NCBI RefSeq assembly: GCF_037042905.1
Contig: NC_087253.1
Span: 12,257,001 to 12,321,000 of the forward strand
From: Lytechinus pictus
Lineage: Eukaryota > Echinodermata > Echinoidea > Temnopleuroida > Toxopneustidae
Direction: 5' to 3'
DNA length: 64,000 nt
The notes under the pieces: model-generated
Databases searched by the model: none
Told to the model about the DNA's origin: nothing
Seen by the model: only the letters and a program-made list of their open reading frames with translations
Translations under genes and position numbers: made by a program
Shown: one piece after another, positions 42,752 through 54,773 of the stretch
Layout of the letters: each line of letters starts with the position of its first letter
Numbering within the stretch: position 1 is the stretch's first letter

Positions 42752-45700
42752 GTATAGTAAAACTCAATGGCCCATATTCTGAAGTCAGGTTTAACTTTAT
42801 AGACCACAGTCTAACTCTGTGCTAAAATTATGTCTTATGTCTTAAATTGAACTTGTACTGTCAGGGATTTGTGCTCCAATTGGCTTTCCATAGCTAAACC
42901 AGGGTTTAATTTAAACCCGAGTTCAGAATAGGGGCCAATGGCTCATATTTCATATGTCTATTCGCCACACTGGTCCAGACATATGGCATTCTTTACCAAT
43001 GAATGTTAGAAACTCTTCTTTATTATCTTCATTCAAACAACAGTTAAAAAGGCAACTCCTTGACGCTTATTAATATGTACATAACTATTCTTTACATACT
43101 TACATAAATACATGCATGGTGGGGGGGGGGTGGGTTGGGTTATTAGTTGTAAGTATCATATAAATGCAATATATCTTTATCATTGATAGAAGTTTTATCC
43201 GTTCAGTATTTCAAATAACTGTATTTTGTATTCTATCATTTACCGATTAATATATCTTTTGGGGTGACCCAACTTAACAAGCATACCGCTTTCATGGGCA
43301 TCCAATTTTCCTGATATATAATGAACTGGTATTTTTTTAAAAGTATGTGTATGATATGTCATATGTATAATGTCTCATTTTTATACTTTGTAATGTTTGT
43401 TTACATATTCTTGACTTTGTATATTTTTAATGGAAAATAAATGAAATCAATCAATCAATATTCTGAAGTCAGGTTTAAATCAAACCCTGGTTTCATGTTG
43501 TGGTTTAACTATGGATAGCCAATTGTGGCATAAATCTCTAATGTTAAAGGTTCAATGTATCTTCTCGTTTGGCTCTCAAATCATTCTTAACTGCCTGGGA
43601 AGAGTAAATAAGATAAAGTCTTCTCCATTGAAGAATTAGAAAAAACCACAGTGAACATAAGAAAGATACAATGTAAATGAAATTCTGACATTTTTGGCTT
43701 CCCATAATTTAAGCACATGGTCTAAGTTAAACCCGACTTCAGAATACAGGCCAATGTCTCATATTCTGAAGTCTAGTTTAACTTATAGACCATGGTCTAT
43801 GAAATCTGTGCCAGAATTACGAGCCAAATATGTACAGGCCAATGTCTCATATTCTGAAGTCTAGTTTAACTTATAGACCATGGTCTATGAAATCTGTGCC
43901 AGAATTACGAGCCAAATATTTCAAAAGTTTGTTTACACTGTACATTGGACAAGGTAGGGCTCAGTGTAATTGACGAAATGTTCAATTACAATTACTTTTC
44001 AATTAAATAACATTTTTTTCAATTACAATTACTTCTGTCAATTACTCTACTGAAATATTTTGAAGAAAATGCTGAAAACCACCATCCAAAATTGATGTCA
44101 GAATTGGTTACTTGACAAAATACCCTGCAAATGATTGTATCCTCAAAGACAGTCTTTGAACTGTGGACCTTTATGGAACATTGTCTCTTTGTACATTTGC
44201 AGAGATTCCGTGTGGGGTGTATTGACCGGCATCTGCGGCGATATCCCCCCTCTGGTGAAACACGATGTCCGACAGATTGAGACCTGGATGCTCCGCCTCC
44301 TTAGCTCCCCTGTTCCGGTCCCGGGCAAGACCAGGGTTGAGATCGAGATCCTGGAATCCCAGCCGTCCCTGGTCTTTGCCCTCCCCGACCACACCCGATT
44401 CTCCCTGGCGGACTTCCCCCTGCATCTTCCGCTGGAACTCCTTGGTGTGGATACGTGTCTCAGTGTGCTAACTCTCATCATGCTGGAGAATAAGGTTGTT
44501 ACCGTTTAGATGATTCATTAACCTGTTGGAAACTGAAAGTGACTTTACATGTATAGTGAAATCATTCAGTCTCAAACTGGTTCATGTTGTAACTTTGTTT
44601 CTGGACCTGAAATGTCTAATTATTGATGAGGATGTTGTGAGATATTTGGAGGTTTAAACAATATGCACACTCCTAGAAGAAAAGATGGTGATGATGATAA
44701 TTTTGATGATGGTGAATACATGTATGATGATGGTGATGATAGTGGTGATGATGGTAATGATGATGATGATGGTGATGATGATGATGGTGATAATGGAGGT
44801 GGTGATTATGATGATGATGGTAATGATAATGGTGATGATGGTGAAGATGGTGATGATGACGGTAATGATGGTGATGATGATGGTAATGATGGTGATGATG
44901 GAGGTGGTGATTATGATGATGATGATGGTGGTAATGATGATGGTGAGGATGGAGGTGGTAATTATGATGATGGTGATTATGATGATGATGATGGTGATGA
45001 TGAAGATGTGAAGGTTGTTGATGATGGTGACTGTTGTAAGTTGATGATGATGATAATATTTAGTGAGGAAGATGAGGATTTGGGTGGTTGTTGTTGATAT
45101 TGATGATGCAGTTCATGTTTTTGACAGTGAGTTACAGTACAGTGAACTGGTAATGATGATGGTCATAATAGTGGTGATGCTATTGGGGTCGATGTCGTTG
45201 ATGATGACATTGATTTCAATGAGAATACAGAAAGTGGTAAAGGGTAGCGGTGACAACGATGATGGTGGTTGTGCATGGTGATGGAAATAATGGGTGGATA
45301 TGATGATGATGATGATCAAAAAGATTCTGCTGTCAATACGTTGATGACTTGATGATGACAGCATTCAAATTTTATTCACAGTTGGTGAATTCATGATGTT
45401 GGTGTAGTGGTGATAGTGATGATGTTGGATGGTGATGATGATGTGGGATGAGGATGTTTGGATGGACAACCTAAGTAAACATGCACAGATGCCAATTTCA
45501 AAGTATCAGATTTCAAAGCAAATATGAATTATGAACCAATATCCTATATCCTTAATAACACTATACTCAAATCTCGCCTGGTTTCTTGCTCTTAATGCAA
45601 CAGTCTGAGCATTGTCTTTTATTAAATATAGGTCCATTCAAATTGTAGCACACTATGTCACTTCAAATATGTTATTTTCATGTACCAGGTAGCAATGTAC

Positions 45701-47313
45701 CGTAAGCACTTTTCTTCTCAAAACCATTTTGGGTTGCAGGCTCAAAAAATGAAATTATAGGCTTATCTCTGTAATAGTTATCGCTATTCTAAAGACACAC
45801 TCAACAAAAGACTACACACAGTGTTCATGCCTCTCCTTTAAAAGACGGATGAATAGTCACTGACTTGTAATAGTCAGGGATGTACATTTTCTGACAGAAG
45901 TCTGAATTTTTACTTTTTCAATGTAATCAGTTCTTGACCATAAAAAACCTCTTTTTGCATACAAGTGTACACACATGTACGCGTAAGGGCCATTTTATTG
46001 ATGATAAACAGTACTACTTAAAAAATTAACAATTCTATGTGATGTCTCTGCATGTAGCATACACTGCTCATTGAAAAGGAGACAGCATTTCAAGACTGAT
46101 GTCTGTACTTGTCTCAAACTGATTTACTGTACAATGTAGTGTAGCTACGGTACTTGATTGTCAATTCATGCACTCATTCCCAGTCAGTGATTGCGTACAA
46201 TACATGTATGTCTGTCTGATTCTGGCATTCGTATTGGACAATTATATCTAGCTTCAGATCCTTAGAAATTATAATACCTTTTGATAAAGACAAATCCAGT
46301 GCATTTATGCCTGACATTCTTTGAATTTGACTAGCTCAATAATAACTGTATTCATGTACAGTTGCCTTGATACTTGTTATACCAAGGTTGGCTATACAGG
46401 TATAAGAGGATGAAAAGGTTACATGTATATAGTCTGTGCAATGATCCTTATCAAATTATGTACGTATTGGTGTTCTGCGTTAGTAAAGTAGTTCTTGCAG
46501 ATCATTGGCTTTTACCGCTGAATGCATGCAAGGGGTGTTCAGAGGTCACATGCAAGATTACAATTTAATTTAAATTGGTGATTAAATACATGTACATTCA
46601 TATGAGTGAAATTATTGAAAATTCTGGATGCTTTCCCAGAAATTGTGATTGTAATGTACATGTACGTGTACATTTATGTCAGTTGTAATAGGAGTGGGCT
46701 ATACATGGGTCAAAATTACTTTTTTTGTCATTTTAATATGGTAACAGTTTTTATCTATTCCTTGTAATGTCTCAACATGAAATGACAATATTTTTTGTCT
46801 CGGGTCCGAGGAAAAAGTGTGCCGGGCCAAAATCCAAAATGGCCGCCCAAACCCCCCAAAATCACAGTTTTGGCCACAACTTCTTTATTTGGTGGTCTTT
46901 TTATCTGGTTTTGGTGTCTATTAATATGTTTTTGGGGGCAGGCAATCTGTTTTACCTGAAATTAGTACTTAAAAACATTATTTGTAGAGTTAAAGGGTGA
47001 TTTTACCTAAATTTACACAATTTTAGACCCATTTTTCAGCCAAAAATTAGGTCTCATCGTCTTGTGGTTCTTGGACATTGGACGATATGAGTTCCACAAT
47101 AGCAAGTAGTTTCATATAGCTATATTACTCTCATTGGACTCTACTTTGGGTTCTACGAATATTTGCGAAATATATCGTATTAGATTTTTAAAAATGTTAT
47201 TTTTCCATAGGGGCCATGGTAAAAACAAGTCTCCAAATGAAGAAGATAGGGTGGTGATGATGATGGTGATGATGGAGGTGGTGATGATGATGATGGTGAT
47301 AATGGAGGTGGTG

Positions 47314-47345
<32 letters not shown>

Positions 47346-48462
47346 GGTGAAGATGATGGTGAAGGTGATGATGATGATGCTAATGCTATATGATATAGAA
47401 TGAGATTCATGATAAATATATTCAGTCATACATGTATGTAGAACATAGTTTTTGAGCCATTTGAATTAAATAATTTGAATACATTTTAATACTTTATGCC
47501 AACAAAAGATACATGGTGTAGGCCTACCGTGAAACCTACTACACGAATTTTACTGATGTTATTTTCTTTCAAAATGTGTTATTTAGAGAGTTTGGGATGT
47601 GCCTTACATCCTTGTGATTATTTGTTTGATTATTTCTATTACCTTTACTGTTTGTCAGGTGGTACTCCAGTCCCGTGATTACAATGCCCTGTCAATGAGC
47701 GTGATGGCATTTGTCGCAATGATATACCCACTGGAGTACATACATATACCATCCTTGTCATTATTTGTTTTATTATTTCCATTTTTATTTCTTTTACTGT
47801 TTGTCAGGTGGTACTCCAGTCACGTGATTACAATGCCCTGTCAATGAGCGTGATGGCGTTTGTCGCAATGATCTACCCACTGGAGTACATGTTTCCAGTT
47901 ATCCCTCTTTTACCAACTTGTATGGGATCTGCAGAGCAGGTGAGATCTATACCACATGATTGGATATTATATTAAAATAAAATTGAAATTGAATGCACAG
48001 TTCAAATGTCAAATTGTGAATCTGTTTTATATTTGGGGGCAAAGAATTAGGATTGTGTTTTTTATGTAAAAAAAGAAGCTTTGTCTTGAATTTGGATTGC
48101 TGAATGCTAAATGTAGAATTTTGAATTTTTTATTTTGTATATATTTTTTTGAATTTTGAATTTGAAATAAGACTTTGGAATTGGAAAATTTTGAAATTTG
48201 AATTTGAATATGAATTAAATTTGATATTTCAATTTTAAATTAAGAATTTCTAATATTGACATTTTGGAATTTTGGAATTTGAATTTGGAAGTTTCTATTT
48301 GAATTGGATTATTGGAATTTTGAGTATTTGTTTTGTTTTTTAATGCAGTTATTGCTGGCACCTACACCATTCATCATTGGTGTGCCAGCTAGCTTCTTTC
48401 GCTACAAACCTTCATTCAAGCTTCCTGATGATGTTTGGATGGTGGATCTGGACACTAATAAG
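42123..48462 (+). CDS. MADD: MADD / Rab3 GEF (DENN-domain protein), 5' part only, 4 coding exons
   Basis: Exons: 42123-42751 (exon from 42100), 44203-44494, 47808-47939 and 48349-48462, in phase, giving 389 residues. The upstream DENN part (residues 1 to about 105) has [40 protein letters not shown] and [21 protein letters not shown] Ser/Arg-rich linker follows, then the core DENN part with [59 protein letters not shown] and [14 protein letters not shown]. This is the MADD/DENN/Rab3GEP arrangement. Known role: GDP-GTP exchange on Rab3 and Rab27, plus MAP-kinase and death-receptor signalling through the C-terminal domain. The expected rest (well over 1000 residues in relatives) is not seen before 64000. 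ATG 42123 is chosen because it aligns with the family start; a GTG lies upstream at 42105. Confidence 0.93.
42765..42948. mobile_element. MITE, CATATTCTGAAGTCAGGTTTAA ends
   Basis: CATATTCTGAAGTCAGGTTT at left and the inverse AACCCGAGTTCAGAATA at right. Other members: 43450-43755, 51880-52425, and a left half at 20088-20155. Confidence 0.85.
43745..43920 (+). repeat. Perfect 88-bp tandem duplication
   Basis: The unit starting TACAGGCCAATGTCTCATAT occurs at 43745 and 43833 without visible differences. Each unit contains half of the CATATTCTGAAGTC MITE. Confidence 0.9.
44203..44494 (+). CDS. MADD: MADD coding exon 2
   Basis: Residues 210-307, [13 protein letters not shown] to LTLIMLENK. It is GC-rich compared with its surroundings. 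Acceptor catttgcAG; the donor AAG|GTTGTT is weak (T at +3). Confidence 0.93.
44680..45060 (+). repeat. (GATGATGGT)n microsatellite in MADD intron 2
   Basis: GAT/GGT repeats that encode Asp/Gly or Met/Val runs by chance. Related stretches follow to 45470. Confidence 0.93.
47240..47380 (+). repeat. (GATGATGGT)n microsatellite
   Basis: Same composition as 44680-45060; GGAGGTGGTGATGATGATGA appears several times. Confidence 0.92.
47617..47740 (+). pseudogene. Duplicated acceptor and partial copy of MADD exon 3
   Basis: Positions 47659-47740 repeat the first 82 bases of exon 3 with two substitutions, preceded by the same pyrimidine tract and TTTGTCAG. After GGAGTACA the copy diverges and lacks the second half of the exon and a good donor. 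Reading through from this acceptor leads out of frame into the true exon and stops, so its use would truncate the protein. Confidence 0.9.
47808..47939 (+). CDS. MADD: MADD coding exon 3
   Basis: Residues 308-351, [14 protein letters not shown] to PTCMGSAEQ, exactly 44 codons; acceptor gtttgtcAG, donor GTGAGA. Its first about 82 bases and its acceptor are duplicated 149 bases upstream. Confidence 0.95.
48015..48345. repeat. GAATTTGGAATTT-rich stretch in MADD intron 3
   Basis: Irregular repeats of GAATTT, GGAATTTG and TTTGAATTTG fill most of the short intron before exon 4. Confidence 0.75.
48349..48462 (+). CDS. MADD: MADD coding exon 4
   Basis: Residues 352-389, [17 protein letters not shown] to WMVDLDTNK; acceptor taatgcAG, donor GTAAGA. 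The TTGATTTGA minisatellite begins right after the donor. Confidence 0.95.
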
Positions 48463-48465
48463 GTA

Positions 48466-50110
48466 AGATTTGATTTGATTTAATTTGGTTTGATTTGATT
48501 TGATTTGATTTCAGTTGAGTTGAATTAAGTTGATTTTATCTGATTTGAGTTACGTTGAGCTAAGTTGAGTTGAATTGAGTTGATTAATTTGTTTTGATTT
48601 GGTTTGATTTGATTTGATTTCAGTTGCGCTGAGTTGAGTTGAATTGAGTTGATTTGTTTTGATTTGATTTGATTTCAGTTGAGTTGAATTAAGTTGATTC
48701 TATCTGATTTGAGTTACGTTGAGCTGAGTTATGTTGAATTGAGTTGATTAGTTTGTTTTGATTTGATTTGATTTGATTTTGTTTGATTTGATTATTGATT
48801 TCAGTTGAGTTGAATAGTTGACTTTATCTGATTTTATTTGAGTTGCGTTGAGTTGAGTTGAATTGAGTTGATTTGTTTTTATTTCATTTGATTTGATATC
48901 AGTTGAGTTAAATTAAGTTGACTTTATCTGATTTTATTTGAGTTGCGTTGAGCCAAGTTGAGTTGAATTTAGTTGATTTATTTTGATTTGATTTGATTTC
49001 AGTTGAGTTGAATTAAGTTGATTTTGTCTGATTTGATTTGAGTTGCATTGAGCCCAGTTGAGTTGAATTGAGTTGATTTGTTTTGATTTGATTTGATTTG
49101 ATATCAGTTGAGTTAAATTAAGTTGACTTTATCTGATTTTATTTGAGTTGCGTTGAGCCAAGTTGAGTTGAATTTAGTTGATTTATTTTGATTTGATTTG
49201 ATTTAAGTTGAGTTGAATTAAGTTGATTTTGTCTGATTTGATTTGAGTTGCATTGAGCCCAGTTGAGTTGAATTGAGTTGATTTGTTTTGATTTCATTTG
49301 AGTTGAATTAAGTTGATTTTATCGGATTTGAGTTACGTTGAGCTGAGTTGAGTTGAATTAAGTTGATTAATTTGTTTTGATTTGATTAATTTGTTTTGAT
49401 TTGATTTGAATTGGTTTGATTTGGTTTTATTTCATTTGAGTTGAATAGTTGACCTTATCTGATTTGATTTGAGTTGTGTTGAACTGAGTTGAGGTGAATT
49501 GAGTTGATTTGTTTTGATTTCATTTGAGTTGAATTAAGTTGATTATCTGATTTGAGTTACGTTGAGCTGAGTGGAGTTGAATTGAGTTGATTAATTTGTT
49601 TTGATTGGATTTGGTTTGATTTGGTTTGATTTCATTTGATTTGATTTTAGTTGAGTTGAATTAAGTTGACTTTGTCTGAATTGATTTGAGTTGCATTGAG
49701 CCGAGTCGAGTTGAATTGAGTTGATTTGTTTTGATTTGATTTGATTTCAGTTGAGTTGAAGTAAGTTTACTTTATCTGATTTTATGTGAGTTGCGTTGAG
49801 CTGAATAGAGTTGAATTAAGTTGATTTGTTTTGATTTGATTTCAAATGAGTTGAATTAAGTTGATTTTGTCAGATTTGATTTGAGTTGCATGGAGCTGAG
49901 TTGAGTTGAATTGAGTTGATTTGATTTCAGTTGAGTTGAATAGTTGACTTTATCTGATTTGATTTGAGTTGCGTTATTAAAGCTGAGTTGAGTTGAATTG
50001 AGTTGATTTGTTTTTATTTGATTTCAGTTGAGTTGAATTAAGTTGATTTCGTCTGATTTGATTTGAGTTGCATTGAGCTGAGTTGATTTGATTTGATTAG
50101 ACTTGACTTG
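48466..50110 (+). repeat. 1.65-kb TTGATTTGATTTGAGTTGAG minisatellite
   Basis: Five-base units (TTGAT, TTGAG, TTGAA) arranged in a higher-order unit of about 100 bp that ends in TTATCTGATTTGAGTTRCGT. A two-unit block of 205 bp is nearly identical between 48895 and 49100. Strongly T/G-skewed on the sense strand. Confidence 0.95.
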
Positions 50111-51880
50111 ACTTGACGTGACACGATTCAACATTTTGATGTCATTTCATTGCAAAGAACAGTGATACGGTACTTGAACAATGACTGACCATGGTCAATG
50201 TAAAATCGTGTTTTAATAAATCTTAGTCCTATAGACTAACTTAACCCGAACAGTGATTTTCTTCATTAGCATGCTGTGTGCAAAGCCAAGGCATTGAATT
50301 CTGTAATGAAATTGGATTTGAGATTACCTTCTAATACATGAAGCTCCCAGGGCAGATAGATTACCATGCAGCCCGTGCTCTTTATCTTGGTAATATATCA
50401 GCCTGTCATGGTGAGAGGGGCCTATTATTAGCTAAATGAAATGAATGTTTAGAGTGTGGTGTGAGCTGTGCTGGAGCCATGTCGTGATGAATTGATAAAA
50501 GGATTTTCTTGTATTGATAAATGGATTTATTGCGGCAGTGAAATGTGATGAAGAGAGATTTTGAAAGGAGTGGGAGGGAGAAGAGGGGGGGGGGGGTGGG
50601 GATGGAATGTGGGGGCGGCATCCACTTTTATATTAAAGATGTTTAGGCATTTATAAGATTTCATATGTTACACTTGTCCAAAGAAAATTGTCTGATTAAC
50701 CAGTTTTAAATTGGAAGGATGTACCTAGAAATATTGAGAAGATTTAGATAAGATGTCGACATGCTTTTAGGTTTAAAAAGAACAATACCATCACACAAAC
50801 AAATACGACATCAGGGGGTTTTCATGCAGTAAAGCTACATGTACACTTAATGCTTATAGTGGCAACCCTCCAACCTTGTTGAACCGGTCATAGAAAATAC
50901 AACTTTGTTCATTGTTTTGATACATAGTTTGTCACTATTTTTGTACCGGTACTTCCTTTATTGATTGTTTATGACAAAGATGAAGAAATCAATAAATGAA
51001 ATGAAAATAACAGAAGAGGAGATTATCTAGATTAGATATCAACCTATTGCAGTACATGTAGGTCATTTTAGCTTGGTTACTGTTTATTTTTAATTAAATT
51101 AATTTCAAGGACAGGGGGAGGGCTTGAATAAATACGCTGAATAATTCACTGACATAGGAATGTGTTCAAATTAAATCAGTGAAATTAGTTTGGAAATCAA
51201 TACATGTATGAGGGGAATGTCCCATGAAGCAAATGGTCAGTGATTTTTACTATCAGTGATAAGATCATAACTGTCACAAGCTACTGAAATCCTCTCATCT
51301 GATTGGTCCAGAGCAAATAAGTCATTGAAAGTCACTATTTGTTTCATGAAATGCCCCCATCTTTTATCTTGAAGACTCTGATTCAAATTGAATTGAATGA
51401 TTACGATGTTGAGTCTTACATGTACATGTATGTTGGGCTATATGGCATGCAACCATACTTGATTAGATTCGACTACTAGTAGCATGAAGAGAAGACTGTG
51501 ATTAGGTAAATTAAATTGAATGTCTATCATGTTTACTTCTTTGAGGTACGCAAGAGAAAGAAAAAGGGAAACTTTATAAGGGGGGGGGGGGGGATAGTCT
51601 GCAGGCACAGACCTTCAACTTTCGTAATTCGCAAAGTACATGATGCAGACTTGCAGAGTCTAAAGTAGTGAGACTATATTGTATATTCACTATGTACAGT
51701 GGCTGCTTCTGCTTTTTTTGGCGCAGAGATTTGGGAATCTAGTCTTTGCCCTACATGTAGACATGGTATAATTATTTGTTGAAGTGTCAAATTTGTGTCT
51801 GTGCTTGCAGACTGGGGAGAGAGGAGAGAAAGAAACTTGGGGGATAAAAACAAGGAAGTAGTAATAAAGAGTTAAATTCA
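50110..51880. other. MADD intron 4, non-repetitive part
   Basis: No exon recognised. 50260-50560 is unusually complex sequence with several GATA-like sites (see findings). G runs at 50586 and 51580. Confidence 0.5.
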
Positions 51881-52425
51881 TATTCTGAAGTCGGGTTTAA
51901 CTTAAACTCAGGTTTAAAGTTGTGGTACATGTATAAGTATGGATAGCAAATTGTTTAAATGCATAAATCACTGACAGTAGAGATTTCAGCTCATTTGGCT
52001 CTCAAATCATTCATTATTGTCTAGGGAGTATAAATAGATGATTGTCTGCACCATCGATGAATCAGGAAAGAGCACAGTAAACATAAGAAACATACAACTT
52101 AAAGGGATGGTCCGGACTGAAAATATTTATATCTTAATACATAGAGTAGAATTCACTGAGCAAAATGCCGAAAATGTCATCAAAATCGGATAACAAATAA
52201 TAAAGTTATTGAAGTTTAAAGTTTAGCAATATTTTGTGAAAACAGTCATCATGAATATTCATTAGGTGGGCTGATGATGAATTCTACTCTATTTATTAAG
52301 CTATAAAGACTTTCAGCCCGGACCATCCCTTTAATAAAAATTTTTGACACTTGGCTTCCCATAATTTTAGGACAGAGTTAGACCATGGTCTAAGTTAAAC
52401 CTGAGTTCAGAATATGGGCCATAGA
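51880..52425. mobile_element. CATATTCTGAAGTC MITE interrupted by a TTAA element
   Basis: Left ATATTCTGAAGTCGGGTTTA, right TAAACCTGAGTTCAGAATAT; the inner element lies at 52103-52330. Confidence 0.82.
52103..52330. mobile_element. TTAA-flanked element, AGGGATGGTCCGG family
   Basis: Ends AGGGATGGTCCGG and CCGGACCATCCCT are perfect inverses and TTAA flanks both (52099-52102, 52331-52334). 228 bp, an internally deleted relative of 57150-57668. Confidence 0.92.
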
Positions 52426-52979
52426 ATAGGGAAAATTGAATGAATGTAAATGAGATTAAGTCAGGATGATGGAGGGGGGGAGGGAGTTGCCCTTATTATT
52501 AGGGTAGAAGAATGGAAAACATTCCGTTTGTTTTTAATCGAAAATCAAGCAGAAATTCTTTTTTTTCCTCCATATCCATGGATTATTTTGTATATTGCCT
52601 ATACATGTACATGTATATAATTATGTTACATTTGATATTGTATAATTTGAACGCAGAAAGAAATGCAACCAAACAAACATTATCAAGTAATTCGAAAACT
52701 CTACCTATTCAGCATTTCTGATAAATGCGTCAGCCATACATGTACAATAATATTATGGCTTAATAAGATATTGAAAGATTATGACACAATATTATACTAC
52801 ATGTATAACCTAACTGTTCCTCTGCCATCTCAGAATTTGAATAAGTTACAATGCGTGGGGTGTAGGAAATCGCTATGGCGCATGCCACTTTGTAGTGTGG
52901 ACATGTACTCTATGTGTGTGTTTATCTCCATCCGGACACTATATGGCTTGTGATTAAACCATACAAACTGCATTTCATG

Positions 52980-53345
52980 ACTTAATGAATAATGAGCTCT
53001 CGTCGTCGAGCATTGAACATGAGTCTCTGGTAATTAACTCTGTTTTTATCACGGAGGGTTTATGGAGGAGGAAATTGCCCTTTCTGGATTTCATGCGCAT
53101 AAAAGACACGGTCTCTAATAGAGAATGAAAGCCTTTATGGCTACCATCTGCCTCGCTCTATGCAGCTTAATTACTTACATAACAGTCCCCCGTTGATGCC
53201 CCTTATATGGAAGGTGCTGTCATGTCCAACACACTTGAGTTATCCTCATCTTTTATTATTTAAGCTCTCAAGTGCGGCGTGCCTGAAAGGGGAAACTGCC
53301 ATAAAGAGAGGATTGGAATTGTTTATAAAAACCAAGATATTTCCT
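52980..53345. promoter_or_regulatory. Candidate intronic enhancer or conserved non-coding block
   Basis: Complex, non-repetitive sequence with homeodomain-like sites (TAATTAAC, TTAATTAC), TTTATGG at least three times and GCATAAA. Called from texture only; conservation could not be tested. Confidence 0.25.
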
Positions 53346-54295
53346 CATTGGAAAATTAAAGGGATGAAAATAAATGGATAGATTGCAGGAGTTTCTGCAT
53401 TTTATTCATAAATCAATGATAAATTAACATGTTCACATAATATCAAACGTATAAATGAATACAATTAAAATGTGACAATTGAAGAGATACATTGTAAATA
53501 ATACAGAAAAGACTGATAATTAAATCATACATAAGCATGTGATATAGTGAATTCGGTAAAATACAGGGGCCAGCTTTTATAAGCACAGAGGTGCTTGAAG
53601 CAAATGGATAGATGTATCCTATGAAAGAGTATGTAGGGGTGTACAATAAATATCTGCAAAAAAATTGAGATTTTTATCATTTTTGAAAGAACGGTAAGAA
53701 CCAATTTGTGGTAGAAATAAAGTGATGGTGTACATGTAGATGGCAAAGTTCATGAAGTAGACCTTTTCCTTTCCCTCATCCTGTTTTCAAAATGATCATT
53801 AAAAAGATTTCTTTTGAAAAGAAACCTCATATACTGTACCTGTACATGTACATTAACTTTGACTTACATGTACATACGTGTGTTTTTCATAAAATCTTCC
53901 TCGTGTTGACCGATGTAGGAAAAAAAAATAATTTCTTGGGATATCCCGATGGTGACTCCCAAGAGTTAGAAGTTCATGATTTATAAGCTACCCTGACATG
54001 AAAGTAATTTAGAGCAATTTGAGTAAACCAATTTCATGGCCTAATTGGTTTTGTGGTTCATTCCAAATAAGAAAGAAAAAAACCCTCACCCACTCATACT
54101 CTGGAATGAATACAAATTCAGTCACTATTTTGTCATTTGCATGTTGAATGTAAACACATTTTTGGCTTGCACTCAGTAAATAGATCGCATGTTTGATCTG
54201 TAAAATAAGTCAGAAGAAAATCTTGTAATTAGCACCGGGATTTGGACCTATCATCTTCTGCTTGCTTGGCAGTGAATCCACCATCAAGACATCAC

Positions 54296-54773
54296 TAGGT
54301 GGTTTCAGACCGCCTCGAAGTTCGTCAGTTCCAGGTATTCTCTGATCGGGAAATTTTCCCTGATCAGAAAATACCAGGTATTTTGGTAATGTGAAAGCAA
54401 ACTACGCGTAATTTCCCCGAAAGAAAATACCCGCTAAATAGTAGGTACTTGGCAAAATTACGAGAACTTTTGCGGGAATTTTTCCAAGGTCGCAGGTATT
54501 TTGGCAATGTGAAAGCAATTTACGGGAACTTTTAGCCCAGCGTGTTGTTGGGCTCGGGCGCCGTGGGTGGCTGCTGGGCTAGTGGTTTTGAATCTCGCGC
54601 CTTGCCTGCTTATTAGACCATACTGCGCATGCTCCTAACTTCAGGAATTTATCCCGAAGGGTATGTTTCGGGACGGTGTGAATGCAGGAATAATTAATGG
54701 GTATTTTTTAGCCTAAAAATGTTCTCGTAATTTAACGGGGATTCTTGTGATCGAGGCAGTTTGAAACCGCCTA
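54296..54773. mobile_element. Foldback element with TAGGYGGTTTCARACYGCC ends
   Basis: Left TAGGTGGTTTCAGACCGCCT, right AGGCAGTTTGAAACCGCCTA. Internal inverted motifs such as CGGGAAATTTTCCC and GGTATTTTGGYAATGTGAAAG recur. 478 bp, TA at both edges. Confidence 0.85.

Noticed and set aside
44663..45097. Asp-rich and Met/Val-rich frames
   Set aside because: GAT/GGT microsatellite read in different frames inside MADD intron 2.
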